NCBI GenBank assembly: GCA_025330725.1
Contig: JAIWND010000016.1
Span: 434,001 to 498,000, forward strand
Origin: Chlamydoabsidia padenii
Lineage: Eukaryota; Mucoromycota; Mucoromycetes; Mucorales; Cunninghamellaceae
Direction: 5' to 3'
Length of the DNA: 64,000 nt
The notes beneath the pieces are model-generated. The model did not search any database. It saw only the letters and a program-made list of their open reading frames with translations, and was not told the origin of the DNA. Positions 35,099 through 49,795 of the stretch are shown piece after piece (the first letter of the stretch is position 1; each line of letters begins with the position of its first letter). Both the position numbers and the translations under genes were made by a program.

Positions 35099-38094
35099 AA
35101 GTAGTGAAGGAGAGAGAAAAGTAAAGTGTTATATAAAGGAAAGGAAGGGAATGTGAGGAGAATGATTGTGTATTAAGAAGTAAGAAAGAAAAGTGCACAT
35201 GAAAAATAAAATAAAATGGGCACCCATATGATTCTTAGATATTCAAATACCGACCTGTGCCTGAGAAACCAACTTGCACGACGTCCACGGGAAATCCCAA
35301 ACACCATCACTGAGCAAACACTACCAGTGATGTCCACAATCTTATTTCCCTTTTTAATTTGATCAAATCGATTCATATAAGCAACAAATATATATTTATT
35401 AACAAAGTTTCCAAATTATCATTTACTACCTATCAGTTTTATACTATAACCATTAAGGGAGGGAGGGGAAAACTTGTATTTCAGAGTACCGCCTTGTTCG
35501 TCTTTTTTTAGAGAGTTTATGCCAGTAATCAATCATCCATTCTTTTGCTAATCCAATAGATTACCATCTATAGTCTATTCCTGTTGCATCACCCTCTTCC
35601 CCCAGCTAGTATCTATCTACGGTCTATAGCTAGTTTTTTCGAATTAACATAGAGTTAATCATAGTAATATAAATGAGGAAATCCAAGTGTTCTTAATGAC
35701 CCGCCCTCCCCCCTAAAAAAAGAAGAGTACATGATAATAACTATTGTTGTCCAGTTAGTTACCTTCAAGTTACGCCTGTGCAGTTTTACGTCGTATTGTA
35801 AAAGATTGGTTCCCCAAGCGGCGCGCAACTCATGTATTAATCAATCCTATAAGAGCCAATGTTGAATTCAATGATAGTTAGTATCAATGGTGTTGTGATT
35901 GTTAAGCTATAATGTTGATACTTTTGTGGTGGATCTTGAAGAAGAAGAAGAAAAAAGGAGAAAGAGAAATTGATTACGGCAAAGTGATGATGGGACCTCA
36001 GCGGGATTTGAAATTTGTCGGAATTCATTTCATCCCAAGGCACACCATCCAAAATGTCACTAAATATAAGAACCATGTATGGGAATGAAAAGAAGCAAGA
36101 TGATGAAGACGCCTATCCTTTCAGTAGACTGAAAGCAGAGTTGAACTTTTTCGTCTTTTATTTGCTTTCACCGCATGGTGGTTGTCAAACCACATGTAGG
36201 CGCTCCCATAGTACCTTCTCCTTTTTCAAGTTTACCTGTTTCTTCATCATTATCTTCTTTGAAGTGATAGATATGTATGTACAGAGAATAAAGGAGGGAG
36301 TGAACATAGTGTGATGATAATTTGTTCTTGTTCCTAGCAGTTTTCTTTTATGGGCTAATCATGCATCCTCCTGTTTGGATTCATTTAGCCACTGTAAGAT
36401 CAGTTGGAATTAAGATATGATGTTTTTAGGGTTAACAACAACGCCAAGAATTTATACATAACATTGATTTTCTCTCTCTTTCTCTTTCTTGAATATGACA
36501 TACATAGGGATGAGACAATCAACTTTTTTTTTATAAAAGACAACTAATGATGAATGATACACGAGGAGAGATCCTTGAAGAATCAATTCAGGGAGCCAAT
36601 CAAGACTTTTTGATTAAACATAGTGAATGCGTAAAGAACACGACTTTTGCATAGAACAAATACCTGACCGTGTTCCTCTTCATTTTGTATGCATTTGCCT
36701 GTAGGGGTGGCCTAAAAAAAGAAAAAGAGGTTCGCATAAGAGAGGGACGAGAACTGGGAAATTAAAGTTATGTGGTGAATTCCCGTTCATGCAGCAAGAT
36801 AGTACCATAAGGTTTTATTGATCGTCGGAGTGAAAGCTATGATGCATCTAAAACTTTATCAATAAAGGGGAGATCAAAAAAAATAGTGTAATATGTGAAT
36901 CTTGGCATGCTGTCATGAAACTTGGCACAGATAGTCTCTTTTGGATCTATCACCCACTATGCAAATGGTAACGGTGGCGTATATTTACTGTATGATGGAT
37001 GTAGGTATAAGGAGCTCAAGTCGTAGGGGTGAATGCAAGACCTGGATACCGGGTTGAAGGTCAACCTTTTTTATACTTCAATCGCCGCTTGAATGTGCAT
37101 AAAAACAATTGTCGTACGAGAACCGATCAAGCCAAGAAGTATGTATGCTTATCCTTGTTTCATCAAGACTTTCTTTTTTTTTTAATACAAAAAAACAGAT
37201 CAAAATAAATAAGGGTGTTACCATACCATATATGAACATACCAAGTGAGGCTGATAGGTGGGTGACCAAGAAATTGATAAACAATACTAAATAAGGCAGT
37301 GGCTGGATTACTTGACTTAGGGACAATGACCAATTGGCGCAAGGAAAAAGGTGAAATAACGAAAGAGGGGAATTCAGGGATCCGATCATATATACGAAAA
37401 AGGAGTAATGGTTTGATTTTACGTGGTGAATTGCATGCCATAAAACTGATATGATAGGGATGATGTATAATTTGCCAAGAAAGTGTGCGTGGGTGGAACG
37501 GCTAGTTAAATGATTTACCGAGAATTCAAATCCCGCCCGACTTTTTTCTGCATATGCATCACTGTCAGGGTGTCTTATTGTTCAAAGAAAAAGAATAATA
37601 AAGGTCTTTTTTTGGAATTCAATAAAGTTTAATGAGCATGAGAAGAAGAAGAAGGGAAAAAACGAGCATGAATAAAAGAGAAATGGTAATCCTACAGTAA
37701 TTTTTGGGACGAGAAAAAAAAAAGAGGAGCGTCGCTGTACAAACTCAAAAAGGCAACTTTTTTTCAATAGAAGCACATCAAAACCCTAAATTCAAAAAAA
37801 GGAGGGAAGGAATGAATGTACTCATACTCGCCACAGTTGAATCCATTTTAGGACACTTGCAGAAAGAAGGATTACCACGATGTTTGACTTTTATAGATGG
37901 TATAAATGAGAAACTCGCTTCTCTTTCACTTTTTCCTTCTTGTTTTCTTTTCATTACCTTAAATCAACACTTTTTTGATCTCTCACTTTTTTTTTTTTTT
38001 TTTTTTTTTCACTTCTTCACATCCCGAAATTCAAACCCCGCATCGACGGTGATCCTTTTTCACACATCCTCTCTTCTTTTATAAACGGATTTGA
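35099..38094. other. Three-kilobase gene-poor region
   Basis: No complete gene is recognised. Short ORFs (for example 35173-35376, 36015-36314, 37078-37389) lack homology. The minus strand near 36107-36236 encodes a short open tail ending in GTMGAPTCGLTTTMR that could be a gene end, but no start exon was found. Motif instances lie at 36000-36013 (GCGGGATTTGAAAT) and 37524-37535 (TTCAAATCCCGC, followed by a T6 run). Confidence 0.35.
38029..38041 (+). promoter_or_regulatory. Recurring motif upstream of the small coiled-coil ORF
   Basis: ATTCAAACCCCGC lies 54 bp upstream of ATG 38095 (174 bp upstream of ATG 38215), in gene sense. Confidence 0.35.
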
Positions 38095-38553
38095 ATGGCA
38101 CATTATATAGAGTTTTATTCCAACACCGCCACTACTCCCTTTGATTATCACCATCCTTTGGATATTTGCCTATTCGAAAAGAAATTGGATTTTCACTACT
38201 CTTCTTATCTATTGATGGACCCTCCCAAGAAACGACAAGGACATGACATGTCACCATCACCACAAACCAAAAGACCAAAGCGCTGCTTGCCAGACGATAT
38301 AACACTATTACAAAACACTTTGGATTACTTGCAAGATGAATGGGCAACGATCGATATCGTCTTGACGTCCTTACGAAATGCGTTTACCGTTTATCCAGAA
38401 AAACTGTCATCCGAGGAATACTTGGATGAAATCGACAGGGAACAGAGCATTGCCTACGATGATTTGATGGCTCAGGTACGCAGTCTTGATCGCAGCTTGA
38501 AAAGATTGGATATTAAAATCAAGTCTTGTCATACCGCTGGACCCTTGGTTTAA
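38095..38553 (+). CDS. Unknown small helical protein
   Basis: The open frame encodes 152 residues; an internal ATG at 38215 would give 112 residues (MDPPKKRQGHDM...). The later start removes a poorly structured N-terminus and keeps a basic stretch (KRPKR) and a predicted helical, heptad-rich C-terminal part (DYLQDEWATIDIVLTSLRNA, QVRSLDRSLKRLDIKIK). No family is recognised. It is flanked on both sides by instances of the recurring motif. Confidence 0.5.
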   Translation: MAHYIEFYSNTATTPFDYHHPLDICLFEKKLDFHYSSYLLMDPPKKRQGHDMSPSPQTKRPKRCLPDDITLLQNTLDYLQDEWATIDIVLTSLRNAFTVYPEKLSSEEYLDEIDREQSIAYDDLMAQVRSLDRSLKRLDIKIKSCHTAGPLV

Positions 38554-39586
38554 CTTTTTTCGAATCCCGCATGCATGAATGAGCCCCTGATTTTTTTCTT
38601 TTCCGGCACTCCTTACCATTCTTTTTTTCCCCATCCTCCTACATCTTACGTTTCTTGTCGTAAACCTATGACTTTATATGCTTTTGCTCTTTCTTTTTCA
38701 CATATTCAACTTGTATGATAGTTATCCCCTTTTCAGCCCCCCTATACATATTATCTTTTTTGTACTTGATAGCACTCCTTTTTTAAATGTGTTGTTGATG
38801 GTTCTTATACTTATGCCACTTTTTTTTCTTCTATAACTATGCTTACTTTACCTATACTATATAGCCTTGTTTTCGTTTTGTACATTTTGGATATATATAT
38901 ATCAACTATAGTAAAATATAAAAACACTATAAACACATTCATTGTCTTCCTTTTGTTTGTTGTTGTACAGAAGGGGGGATGGAGTTGGAATTGAAACCAT
39001 GTGTACTAAATGAATACAAGGTCGTGTGATTTGCTTACGTCTTTGGTGTTAACAAAAAGAGAGATGCGCACAAAACATATATGTGGAGGAACTGTTGTAG
39101 AGTGGTCATCTTATACCCAGGATCTTTTCAAACATATTATCATTTAATCCTCTTTCTCTCTCCCGTATGAAGGAGTAACCTGTCTCAACAGCCACCCTCC
39201 TTTTGACTAGAACGGGCAAACCAAAAAATCGTCGCATGGACGATAGATCGGAGTTCAAGTTACCTGGTTTGTTCGTTTTTGGATCGACCTTTTTTTTTTT
39301 TTTTTTTTGGTGCAGAAAACACCGCAAGAAGAAATAAGATCGTATATACCCCCCCCTATTTTCATAATGGAATGAACCCCAGACACCATGACATACCCAG
39401 TTCCCTAGCCAAGACCTCTATTTAAAACCAGACAAGTAAAAAAGAGTCGTCATACCACATTTAATAAAGATAGCATACATAAAAACATGTTGTATTGTTT
39501 AAAAGATAAAAAAGGGAATTCAAGTTCCATCCAAAACCAATGACATTGACCAACAAACTAATCTAAAAGTCCTCCTTATTAATCCC
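38554..39586. other. Spacer between the small ORF and EFTUD2
   Basis: A TTCGAATCCCGC motif occurs immediately after the small ORF (38559-38570). An 18-T tract lies at 39291-39308. No gene is recognised. Confidence 0.35.
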
Positions 39587-42500
39587 CTAATCTGTTTCCA
39601 TGCCACCACCGAGAATATCGCTTTGTGCCAAGGCCAATAACATAGGATCATCAAAGTATTTGTTGATACTGACATCTTCAGAGAGACCCTAAAAAAAGGA
39701 CATCATATTAGCTCCATTACTATAACCTCCTCCTTTTTTTTTTTTTTTGAAGTCTTACCTTTCTTCTTCTAGTCTTCACCATAAAGTCCCGTGCCAGATG
39801 TTGTGCTGAGCTAGTTTCCAATGGCCGTAATACAATCGATGCATCTAAAGGATCGCCCGGTACAATTTGCCAATGATCAAAGCTTTGTTGACAAAAGGCT
39901 TGACCTTGGGTGTGTGTTCTTAGATCGGTTTCAAATCCACAAGAGTCGATGAGAGGAATAAACGCCTTGACAGTATACAGTGGTGAACCAGCTTTAGGGA
40001 TATCTTGTGTGACATGACCACGTCGTCGTTGTAAGACGGCATAAACGGATTCCACACAATCGGCCGGAGCTTGAATTTCCACATAGTTCATCGGTTCCAT
40101 CAAGCGAGGTGTGGCAGTCAAAAAGGACGAGTAACAGACACGGCGAGCAGTAGGGATGATTTGACCACCACCACGATGAATAGGTTCATTGGCCAAGACA
40201 GCGTCAATGATCTTGAATTTCACCCCGCGAATAGCTATAGCGTTAAAAGAGAGAGAGGTTAGTTTGTTTTTCACTGCAAAAGCCGTTTATCAATTACTAC
40301 TTACGTTCATCACAGAGTGGTCCTTCACGAGTACCCCATTGGAAACCTTGACGAATAGAGTCCTTGACAGAGTATAATAGTTTCTTGTCCACTTCAGAAG
40401 GTAAGGTATCATCCATCAGTATATTAGGTCCCATATCATCCGGTCCAAATGCCCATATTGATCGTGCTGCCAGGACGTCCCACCCGTAATTCTTTTCCAA
40501 GTAACCACCAAGTTGCTTGGGCGGCATTCGAATATTTATTTTGCCCATTTCAATGTCTTCGGCCAGTCCTCGTTCCAATGGTTCCGAGATAAAGGTGAGT
40601 TTGTTCCTAAACGCACACAAAGGTCAGTTTCCGATGTATCTTTTTTTTTCTTTCTTACTTTTTGTTGGGAGTTTCCGCGAAGCATTTGAGAGCCGAAGTT
40701 TCAACCACAGTTTCACAGAATCTAACCACGGGATCGGCCACCTTTAGTTCCACTTCGGCATACATTCGGCGCAAGTCATGAAGGACACAATCCAAATACA
40801 TTTCACCAGTTCCCAATATGATATGTTCACCAGATTCTTCCACCTTGGTTTTCACAATAGGATAGCTCTTGTTGATTTTTCGAAGACCATCCAACATTTT
40901 GGGTAATTCGGATGGGTTCATGGGTTCGATGGCCACCTTTAATGCTGCCGCTGTAGGGAATCGTAAAGGTCTAAAGATATAGTTGTCGTGTTTGGATTTG
41001 TGGTCTACAATAGTGGCTGTTTTTGTAATCGAGTTGTCTACGCCTCCTAGTAAAACCCATCCACCGGGAGGCACACCATCTACCTGCATACGATATCTAA
41101 ATGTGTATGTATATAAAAAAAGGTTGTGAGTTGGTGCGATCAAGGTCATCCGTTTCCCCTCTTACCTTGATTCATAGATCCAAGTATTGGTGACCCTTTG
41201 TACCATCATATCTTCTTCATCATCAATAGAATAACCTTCACCAAGAACACGGATCATTTGACCAGACTTGACTGTCCCACTGAGTACACGACCAAAAGCA
41301 TCAAAATCCGTGGCATCTTCATTGTTGTATAGCTTAGTAATATAGATCATCAAAGGTCCGTCAGGGTCACATGTACGCATAGCTTCGGCAGCAACATCGT
41401 CCAAGGGCCCCGAGTAGATTTGTTCTACTTTATGAATGGCATTGGCAGCAGGAGAAGGAATATGATTCACTACCGTATCAACAAAACCACAGGGAGGGCC
41501 AAAGAATTGAGCAATAACCAATCGTAGCAAAGGCTTGACATTCAACCCGTACTCTTTTTCCTTCAAGAAGATACCCAAAGATCGCAGTGTTCTTTTAAGT
41601 TCCTTTTGATCTTCACCAATCACCTATTAATATGAGATGTCGGGCAGTAAAGTAAGTACAGAGCTGTCATGTAGATGGTTAACTTTTTTTTTTTTTTTTT
41701 TTTTTTTTACCTGTGAGTAAAGTTTATAAAGAGGTTCAAGTATAAAGTGGACAAAGGTGCGTTTACTGTTGATTCCTTGAGTTTTTCGATGGAAGGTGCC
41801 GTTTTCATCGTTGTAATAGATGTTGCCCCAAAGGCGTTGAGCAAACTGTTTGTAGTCAATTTCGTTTTCTACAAACAATCAAAGAGATCAGTCCTGTTTT
41901 TCACTATTAGTTACGGGGGTTTCTTTCATTTACCATAAGAATCAGCATAGAGCCGAGCAAATGATTTCAAATTGAAGCACCATCCTGTTTGACTTGACGC
42001 AAAACAGACATTACCCAGTTCAGGGGACAATCGAATGTTTTCTCCACCTGGGGTTTTTCTATCAAAAAGAAAAAAAAAAAGTCAGTATGGTAACTATATA
42101 TCACGTATGTCCCTTTTTTAATTGTTATTACCTAATCACACTGTTGACTTCTTCAATGGTATGTCTGATTTTAAAGTAAGCATCATTAGGAGGTAACTTG
42201 AGTTCCAAGATTAAACGATCCATTTTGTTGATCACCAAAGTAATAGCCAATCCATCATGTATACATTGTTTAATGATCTTTTCCGTGTTGACCATGACAC
42301 CTTCCACCACGTCGACCACAAGAGCAACACCATCAGCCAATCGGGTAGCAGCCACTACTTCATCAATAAAGTCGGTATGACCTATTCACACAAAAAGAAG
42401 AAGAAAGAGTATATCTGTCAATATCATCATCCATCCTCCTCCTCCCCCTTTACGATAATACATCTTACCTGGAGTATCCATTATATTCAACAAGTATGAC

Positions 42501-43348
42501 TTTTCGTTGACGTCTTGCATCACCATAGTCATAGGCATACTTTTGATACTGATGCCTCGTTCGCGTTCCAATACATGAATGTCGGTATATCGTTCCTACA
42601 ACAAAGCATTGTCAGTAACAATACTATTTCCCCATTCCTACCCAACTTACAGGTTGATCAACGTTGATAGGTACACTGTGTGTTTCTGATACCAACATAT
42701 CCATAAACGATGTTTTCCCGTGATGAAGGTGACCCACAATGGCGATATTTCGTGTCAAATCAGGGAAGTTCATCATATCCATCATAAATCTATCAGGTCA
42801 AGCCAAAACAAAACAAAAAAGTGTCTATATTAAGTTCCCAGGTTTACAATACAATACAAGTTCCAACTTACTCTTTACTATAGCGAGTTTCCGGCAAGTT
42901 CTTTTCGGATACGATGAATTTACGCACCTCCACAGGTTTGACAATGGGTTCAGACAAGGGTTGAGTATCTTCTTCTTGGACCATCGTTTCTACATCAGCA
43001 CCATAGACTTCTTCGGCAGTGGGATAATACTTTTTGTCTTCGTGTAAAACAATTTGATTGGCAGGAATATCTATTATTAAACAAAAGATAAAGGTTGATA
43101 AAGATGACCGCGTATTTCTATAAAAGTAAGCTATTTTTATTATTGTACCTACCTTCAACTCGCATCAAAGCGTTTTCTTCAATCATTTCCTCGTCTTCTT
43201 CTTCATTAGGTTGTTGTTGATCATAGTTGGTGTCAAATTCTGGTTCATCTTGTTCAAAGTGTTCTTGTTCGTATTCAAGGTCGTCTTCATCGTCTTCAAG
43301 ATCGGGACCAAGATAGTTGCCGAATTCGTCGTAAAGTGATTCGTCCAT
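39587..43348 (-). CDS. SNU114: U5 snRNP 116-kDa GTPase, EFTUD2/Snu114
   Basis: This EF-2-like GTPase controls Brr2 during spliceosome activation and disassembly. Twelve exons join in frame: 43153-43348, 42872-43070, 42651-42789, 42469-42595, 42132-42381, 41934-42058, 41711-41868, 41166-41623, 40659-41096, 40305-40606, 39759-40234, 39587-39688. They give 989 residues, the usual family length. The N-terminus is acidic and starts [17 protein letters not shown], as in EFTUD2 orthologues. G motifs are [25 protein letters not shown] and NKMDRL. EF-G-like domains follow ([45 protein letters not shown]). The C-terminus ends in [10 protein letters not shown]. Confidence 0.97.
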
Positions 43349-44055
43349 TGTAAGGTCGAGTAAAAGTAATGATTACAAAAACGAAAGAGAGGGATCAAGA
43401 GAAAAAAAAAAGAAAGGAAAAAATGGAAACGAGTCATGGATTAAAAAAAAAAAAACACAGTGAGGAAATGATTGGCCAATGAGGAGACGAGGAGCGGGGT
43501 TTGAAATTATCTGGAAAGGAGGGTTTAGGATGAATGATGAACTTTTTAACTTTTAGCAGCACAGTTAGAGTGGGTAGCGTAATCACACAAATGAGCTTGA
43601 TGTAATAGCGGCTAATATAAGTAATAAGCCGAGAGGCCATAAAGTGCGTAATGAGAGGAGGGTCAATTTTGCCGTGTCACCATGGCTCGAGTTGACCTTT
43701 TAGGTGTCCCCTTTTTTCAACCCCGACGACAAATGAGACCAGAAAATTAAGGGAGATTATTTTCTTTCTCTTTCCTTTTTTCTTTACTTTTTTACTCTTT
43801 GTTACTTTTTTACTTTTTATCATCACTCTTTTTTTTACGCCTATTGGCTTTTATATCTATACCTTTCTTATATAGATATATACCTCTATACACACTCATA
43901 TATATCTAAAAAGGTAATTTTATAAAAGGCACCTTGCTTTGCACCCTCATAACTTAGTCGAACTGTCTATAGGTCCATCATCTATCGATCCTCATTTTTA
44001 TATATCCCTTGACTTTGGCTTTTGAAATATCAAAGGATTAATATATGGAAAAAGG
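43349..44055. promoter_or_regulatory. Divergent promoter region of EFTUD2 and PKA
   Basis: GCGGGGTTTGAAA (43494-43506) lies ~147 bp upstream of EFTUD2 and is TTTCAAACCCCGC in that gene's sense. TTTCAACCCCGAC (43716-43728) lies ~330 bp upstream of the PKA gene and is in that gene's sense. The PKA side is pyrimidine-rich. No other gene is seen. Confidence 0.4.
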
Positions 44056-45840
<1,785 letters not shown>

Positions 45841-45946
45841 ATCACTCATATGTTTTGTTTTGTACTAGATATATAACTTTCCCCCTCTCTTACTCCCCAT
45901 TAACTTACTCCTTCTTTCCTTTTAACTACTCCCCTTACCCTTCTCT

Positions 45947-45985
<39 letters not shown>

Positions 45986-47064
45986 CTTAAACAAACTTCT
46001 CTTTTAACCCCTTTCCACTCACATAAAAACACCGTACTTTTTTTAATATATCTTTTTATTATCTCTTAATGGTTATGCACAATGTTGACAACAATAATAA
46101 AAATGGAAAAACTTTACTCATATTTGTATTAACAAGTCATTGTTTGATCGATGGGAACGATTACTGTTTATGGATCATGTGATGTTATTCAAAGGATGAT
46201 GATCAACGTGTCACCAAACTTTTTGATCTTGGTTGCATAAACAAACAGATCGATTGACACATGACTGTGAGGCACGGTCTAATATGACAACCTGTTAGTG
46301 ATCCTTGGAACTCTGGCAATGCTATAGTATGAGATAGACATATCACAAGGGCTACTTATTCGTTCAATGCTGGGTTATAGGAAGAGTCAATGGAAGATGA
46401 CTGTTAATAACTTCGATAAAGAAGCATTATTATGGATATGTCTACAACATTTGTCTGTCGAGGTGAATCTTGGGCACACCCATCCTTTTGATTGGCATAT
46501 GATCCCAAGCCCATCCTCCAAACAAGGCATACTTCAACTTTTTTTTTGAATGCCGACTCAAAGCTGCGGGATTTTAAAAAAATCATGCAAAACATCATTT
46601 TCAGCTTCCGATACACCAGGGAATTTGAAATATGCTGCCTTCGCCGGTCCTGCTCGTCTTCGTGGTATAGTTGATCGAAAAGGGAAACTCTTGAATCTGC
46701 TGAAAAAACTTTTGTTAACCATGTTGCCATTGTCGGTAAACACCTTCCCTTGGAGCACTACTTCCCCCCCCCCTCTTTAGTTAAAACCCCATTACACTTT
46801 TTTGATCAATCACTTTTTCATTGACCTATTCACCGCCCCATAACTATATCATCGCTATTTACAACATACGCTATCCAGTATATACATCGTCTATTTTTCC
46901 CCCACCTTACAATTCTTCAACAGACTTGATTATATTGTGTACATGTCCATCACACGTTACTTGCATAATAAAAACAGAGTGGTGTTGAGGCTTGGTTATA
47001 AGGCTGTCTTGAATCGGATTGCAAAAGGCGCTGGGTTGGGATGGATGGGCGAACGGCGACTGAA

Positions 47065-47105
<41 letters not shown>

Positions 47106-47167
47106 ATGGTCGAGTGAGTACCCCCGCAAAGAGGGAGGCACGGGAAGAAGATGGACAGAGAGGACAG
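45841..47167. other. Gene-free spacer with long T tracts
   Basis: A T run of ~35 lies at 45951-45985 and another of 36 T at 47067-47102. A GCGGGATTTTAAA motif lies at 46565-46577. ORFs of about 60-100 codons on both strands have no recognisable domain and no splice partners. Confidence 0.35.
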
Positions 47168-47620
47168 GTAAAAGTCATTGCAAGCTTGGACTGACTGACA
47201 CAAGGGCCTTGATGCTTAGCTTTTGCGGTAAAGTATGTTGGAAATGGGTCATAGTATCCACATCACCACTTTCACCATTACCATCGGCTGACAATGGAGC
47301 CAGTAGAGCTCTTCCCAACTCTGACTAGGGAATCAAGGACAGGCGGGATTCGAAAATAAAGTATGCTCTGTCTGTGAATCTTCATCCCACTCGTTTTTTT
47401 TTTTACAAATAGTAAAAGTCAATCGTAAGCTTGGGTTGACTGATACAAGGAACTTTGGGCTTGGGTTTTGCGGTGATTTGTATTGTAAATATGCTATAGT
47501 ATGCACATCAGCACTTTAATCATTAGCATCTGTTGATAATGGAGTAAGCAGAGCTCTTCCCATTCTGACTAGAAAAGCAAGAGCTGGCGGGATTTGAAAA
47601 TGAGGTTGCTTCTTCGTCCC

Positions 47621-47675
<55 letters not shown>

Positions 47676-48087
47676 AGAGAGGTAAAAGTCATCGCAAGTC
47701 TGAACTGACCAACACAAGGGTCTTGGAGCTTGGCTTTTGCGGTGAAATATGTTGGAAATATGCTATAGTGTCCACATCGCCACTTTAATCATTAGCACCC
47801 GTTGACAATTGGAGCGAGTAGAGCCCTTTCCAATTCTTAGTAGAGGCAGGCGGGATCTGAAAATGAAATCTGGTTCTTCTTCGACTCTTTTTTTCTTACA
47901 AAGAACAGGTAAAAGTCATCGCAAGCTTGGACAGACTGACACAAGGAACTTGGAGCTTGGCTTTTGAGGTGAAGTATGTTGGAAATATGCCATAGTATGC
48001 ACATCGCCACTTTAATCATTAGCACCCGTTGACAATTGGAGCGAGTAGAGCCCTTTATTGGTTTCGAAGTTATGGGGCGGGATTTTG
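47168..48087. repeat. Four-unit tandem repeat (~180-270 bp per unit)
   Basis: Four units start at about 47168, 47412, 47682 and 47909, each with GTAAAAGTCA, a CTTGG/GACTGAC block, GCTTTTGCGG, a TATGCTATAGT-like block and CACTTTAATCATTAGCA. The units end in CGGGATTTGAAAAT-type sequence followed (units 1-3) by a T-rich tract of 9-47 nt. Differences in unit length come mostly from the T tracts. No gene is embedded. On the minus strand the units each contain a short open stretch with CQSVQACDDFYL, which is not supported as coding. Confidence 0.75.
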
Positions 48088-48242
48088 AAATCAGCTAGCT
48101 ACCTTACGGACAGCATAAAAGTAGTTCTTTATTAAAGTTTATATAGTATATATGCATAATAAACAGGGAAAAGGTTGATCATATAAATGATGGTATGTAT
48201 ACAAGTAAGAAGATTAAGAAATACAAAAAAATAAGAGTAAGG

Positions 48243-48244
<2 letters not shown>

Positions 48245-48278
<34 letters not shown>
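48245..48278. repeat. (TA)n microsatellite
   Basis: A perfect TA dinucleotide run of about 16 units lies between the tandem array and the SUR7-like gene. Confidence 0.9.
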
Positions 48279-48283
<5 letters not shown>

Positions 48284-48341
48284 AATAAATAAAAAGGGTG
48301 CAAGTTGGGGAAGAAGAGTAAGAAGAGTAAGAAGAGTACCC

Positions 48342-48971
48342 TTAGGCCTTGTTCACATCTCTAACACGACGACCAGATCCACAGCAGCAGCTGATACAGT
48401 ACCAAATAGAAGAGAAGAATAAACCGACCATAGCACCGAGTGTCATCCACATGGAAGGACCTAGATGACCCGAGATACTATCCGACGCACCTTTGGCGAC
48501 ATTGATTCCCTTTAAACAGCCCACCAAAAGGATCACAAATACCACGAGCATGACGACAAAGGAGATAAAGCTTGCCAAAACGGCACACAGATCACTGCTA
48601 CGGCGGAAATGAGATAACATGGTGATGATTAAGGCAAACAAGGTCAGACCAATGGCAATCCAATACAAAATAAAGATCGCCAAAAAGAGTTTTGCTTCAC
48701 CTTCAAACCCGTGGATCAAAGAGGACAATTCGGGTACCTGAGTCCATGCAAACCCGGCTTGAGGTGTGGAGCACATGTCGACCATGCCTTTAGTCCCGGT
48801 ACAATAATTCCAGAGCCCAAAATCAATAAATGTACCGCTGTCCACCTCGAGTCGTGCAAAGTAGAGATCCCGTAGGAACGGTTTGTTGTAGGTGTTGCCG
48901 ATCATGGTGAATACTTCAAGAATCAATGCGGCAAATGTCGTAAAGGTAGCTATAAATGCAAAAAAGGCCAT
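48342..48971 (-). CDS. SUR7/PalI-family tetraspan membrane protein
   Basis: A single exon gives 209 residues with four hydrophobic segments: about 5-25, 95-118, 125-150 and 170-195. The first extracellular loop carries FGLWNYCTGTKGMVDMCSTPQAGFAW, the GLWNYC...C pattern of SUR7/PalI (claudin-like) proteins. Members organise plasma-membrane eisosomes or act in pH sensing; which subfamily this is cannot be told. The Arg-rich C-terminus is cytosolic. It lies between a tandem repeat and the pseudogene region. Confidence 0.8.
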   Translation of the reverse strand: MAFFAFIATFTTFAALILEVFTMIGNTYNKPFLRDLYFARLEVDSGTFIDFGLWNYCTGTKGMVDMCSTPQAGFAWTQVPELSSLIHGFEGEAKLFLAIFILYWIAIGLTLFALIITMLSHFRRSSDLCAVLASFISFVVMLVVFVILLVGCLKGINVAKGASDSISGHLGPSMWMTLGAMVGLFFSSIWYCISCCCGSGRRVRDVNKA

Positions 48972-49795
48972 TGTAGTGTTGTTGGATTGATGGTTAAAAA
49001 AAAAGTGAAAAGAAGTGAATGAATGTAAAGGATATGGAAAAGAGAAGAATATGCATTTATATGCATTTTTTTTTTTACTTCTATGATGTCAAGCGGGATT
49101 TGAACATTGGACTAGACCTATTTTGGGAATGAAGCCAAGAACAGGCGCCTCCTCCTCCCTTTGTTCAACCATAATAGGTACCATGATGTCAATCACGTTT
49201 TACAGCTAAAGAAGTTTAATTGTTCTTTCAGGCAACCTTTTACAAAAGATGACGATGGTAAAGCAGACATTGGTATCACTTTTTTTTTTTTTTTCCATAG
49301 GTGACAAAAATGATGTCAATGAACTGACTTGCCATGTTCAATCCTTAAATAGTGTATGTACTGTTCATGCCTGAATACTTCTTGGCATAGAATTTTCCAT
49401 ACAATAGAAAAAACAGGCCGAGTTGATAGGCTACTATTTATATATAATGTCCTGAGCTAAGTGCAATAGTCTCTGAGCCACCTTTTTGCATTGACCTAAT
49501 TATAATCCCGCTTCTTTTCCATTACACAAAGTCCCACCTTCCCACTTTATCAACAAATTGTGTTCAGAATGAAATAATGGATCACCCCTTTTTTTGTTCT
49601 CCAATCAACACCCAAAAGATACAATAAGACAATGGACTTGTTAATCAAGGTATAGATAGATAAAATACGACAATATGTTTTTTTATTTAATAGATAGATA
49701 AAAAAAAACGCACGAATCAAGTAGTAATTATTATTATACACAATAACTAGTTGGAATACTGGGATTCATAAAAAATGAGAGTGTCATAAAGGAAC
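48972..49795. other. Promoter side of the SUR7-like gene and spacer
   Basis: GCGGGATTTGAAC at 49093-49105 is 122 bp upstream of the SUR7-like start and reads GTTCAAATCCCGC in its sense. AATCCCGC occurs at 49505-49512. No gene is recognised. Confidence 0.4.

Noticed and set aside
36107..36236. Minus-strand open tail ending in GTMGAPTCGLTTTMR
   Set aside because: No start exon, splice acceptor or family could be found, so it is not called as a gene.
46367..46780. Overlapping ORFs of 60-108 codons on both strands
   Set aside because: They overlap one another in several frames and show no domain, typical of chance ORFs.
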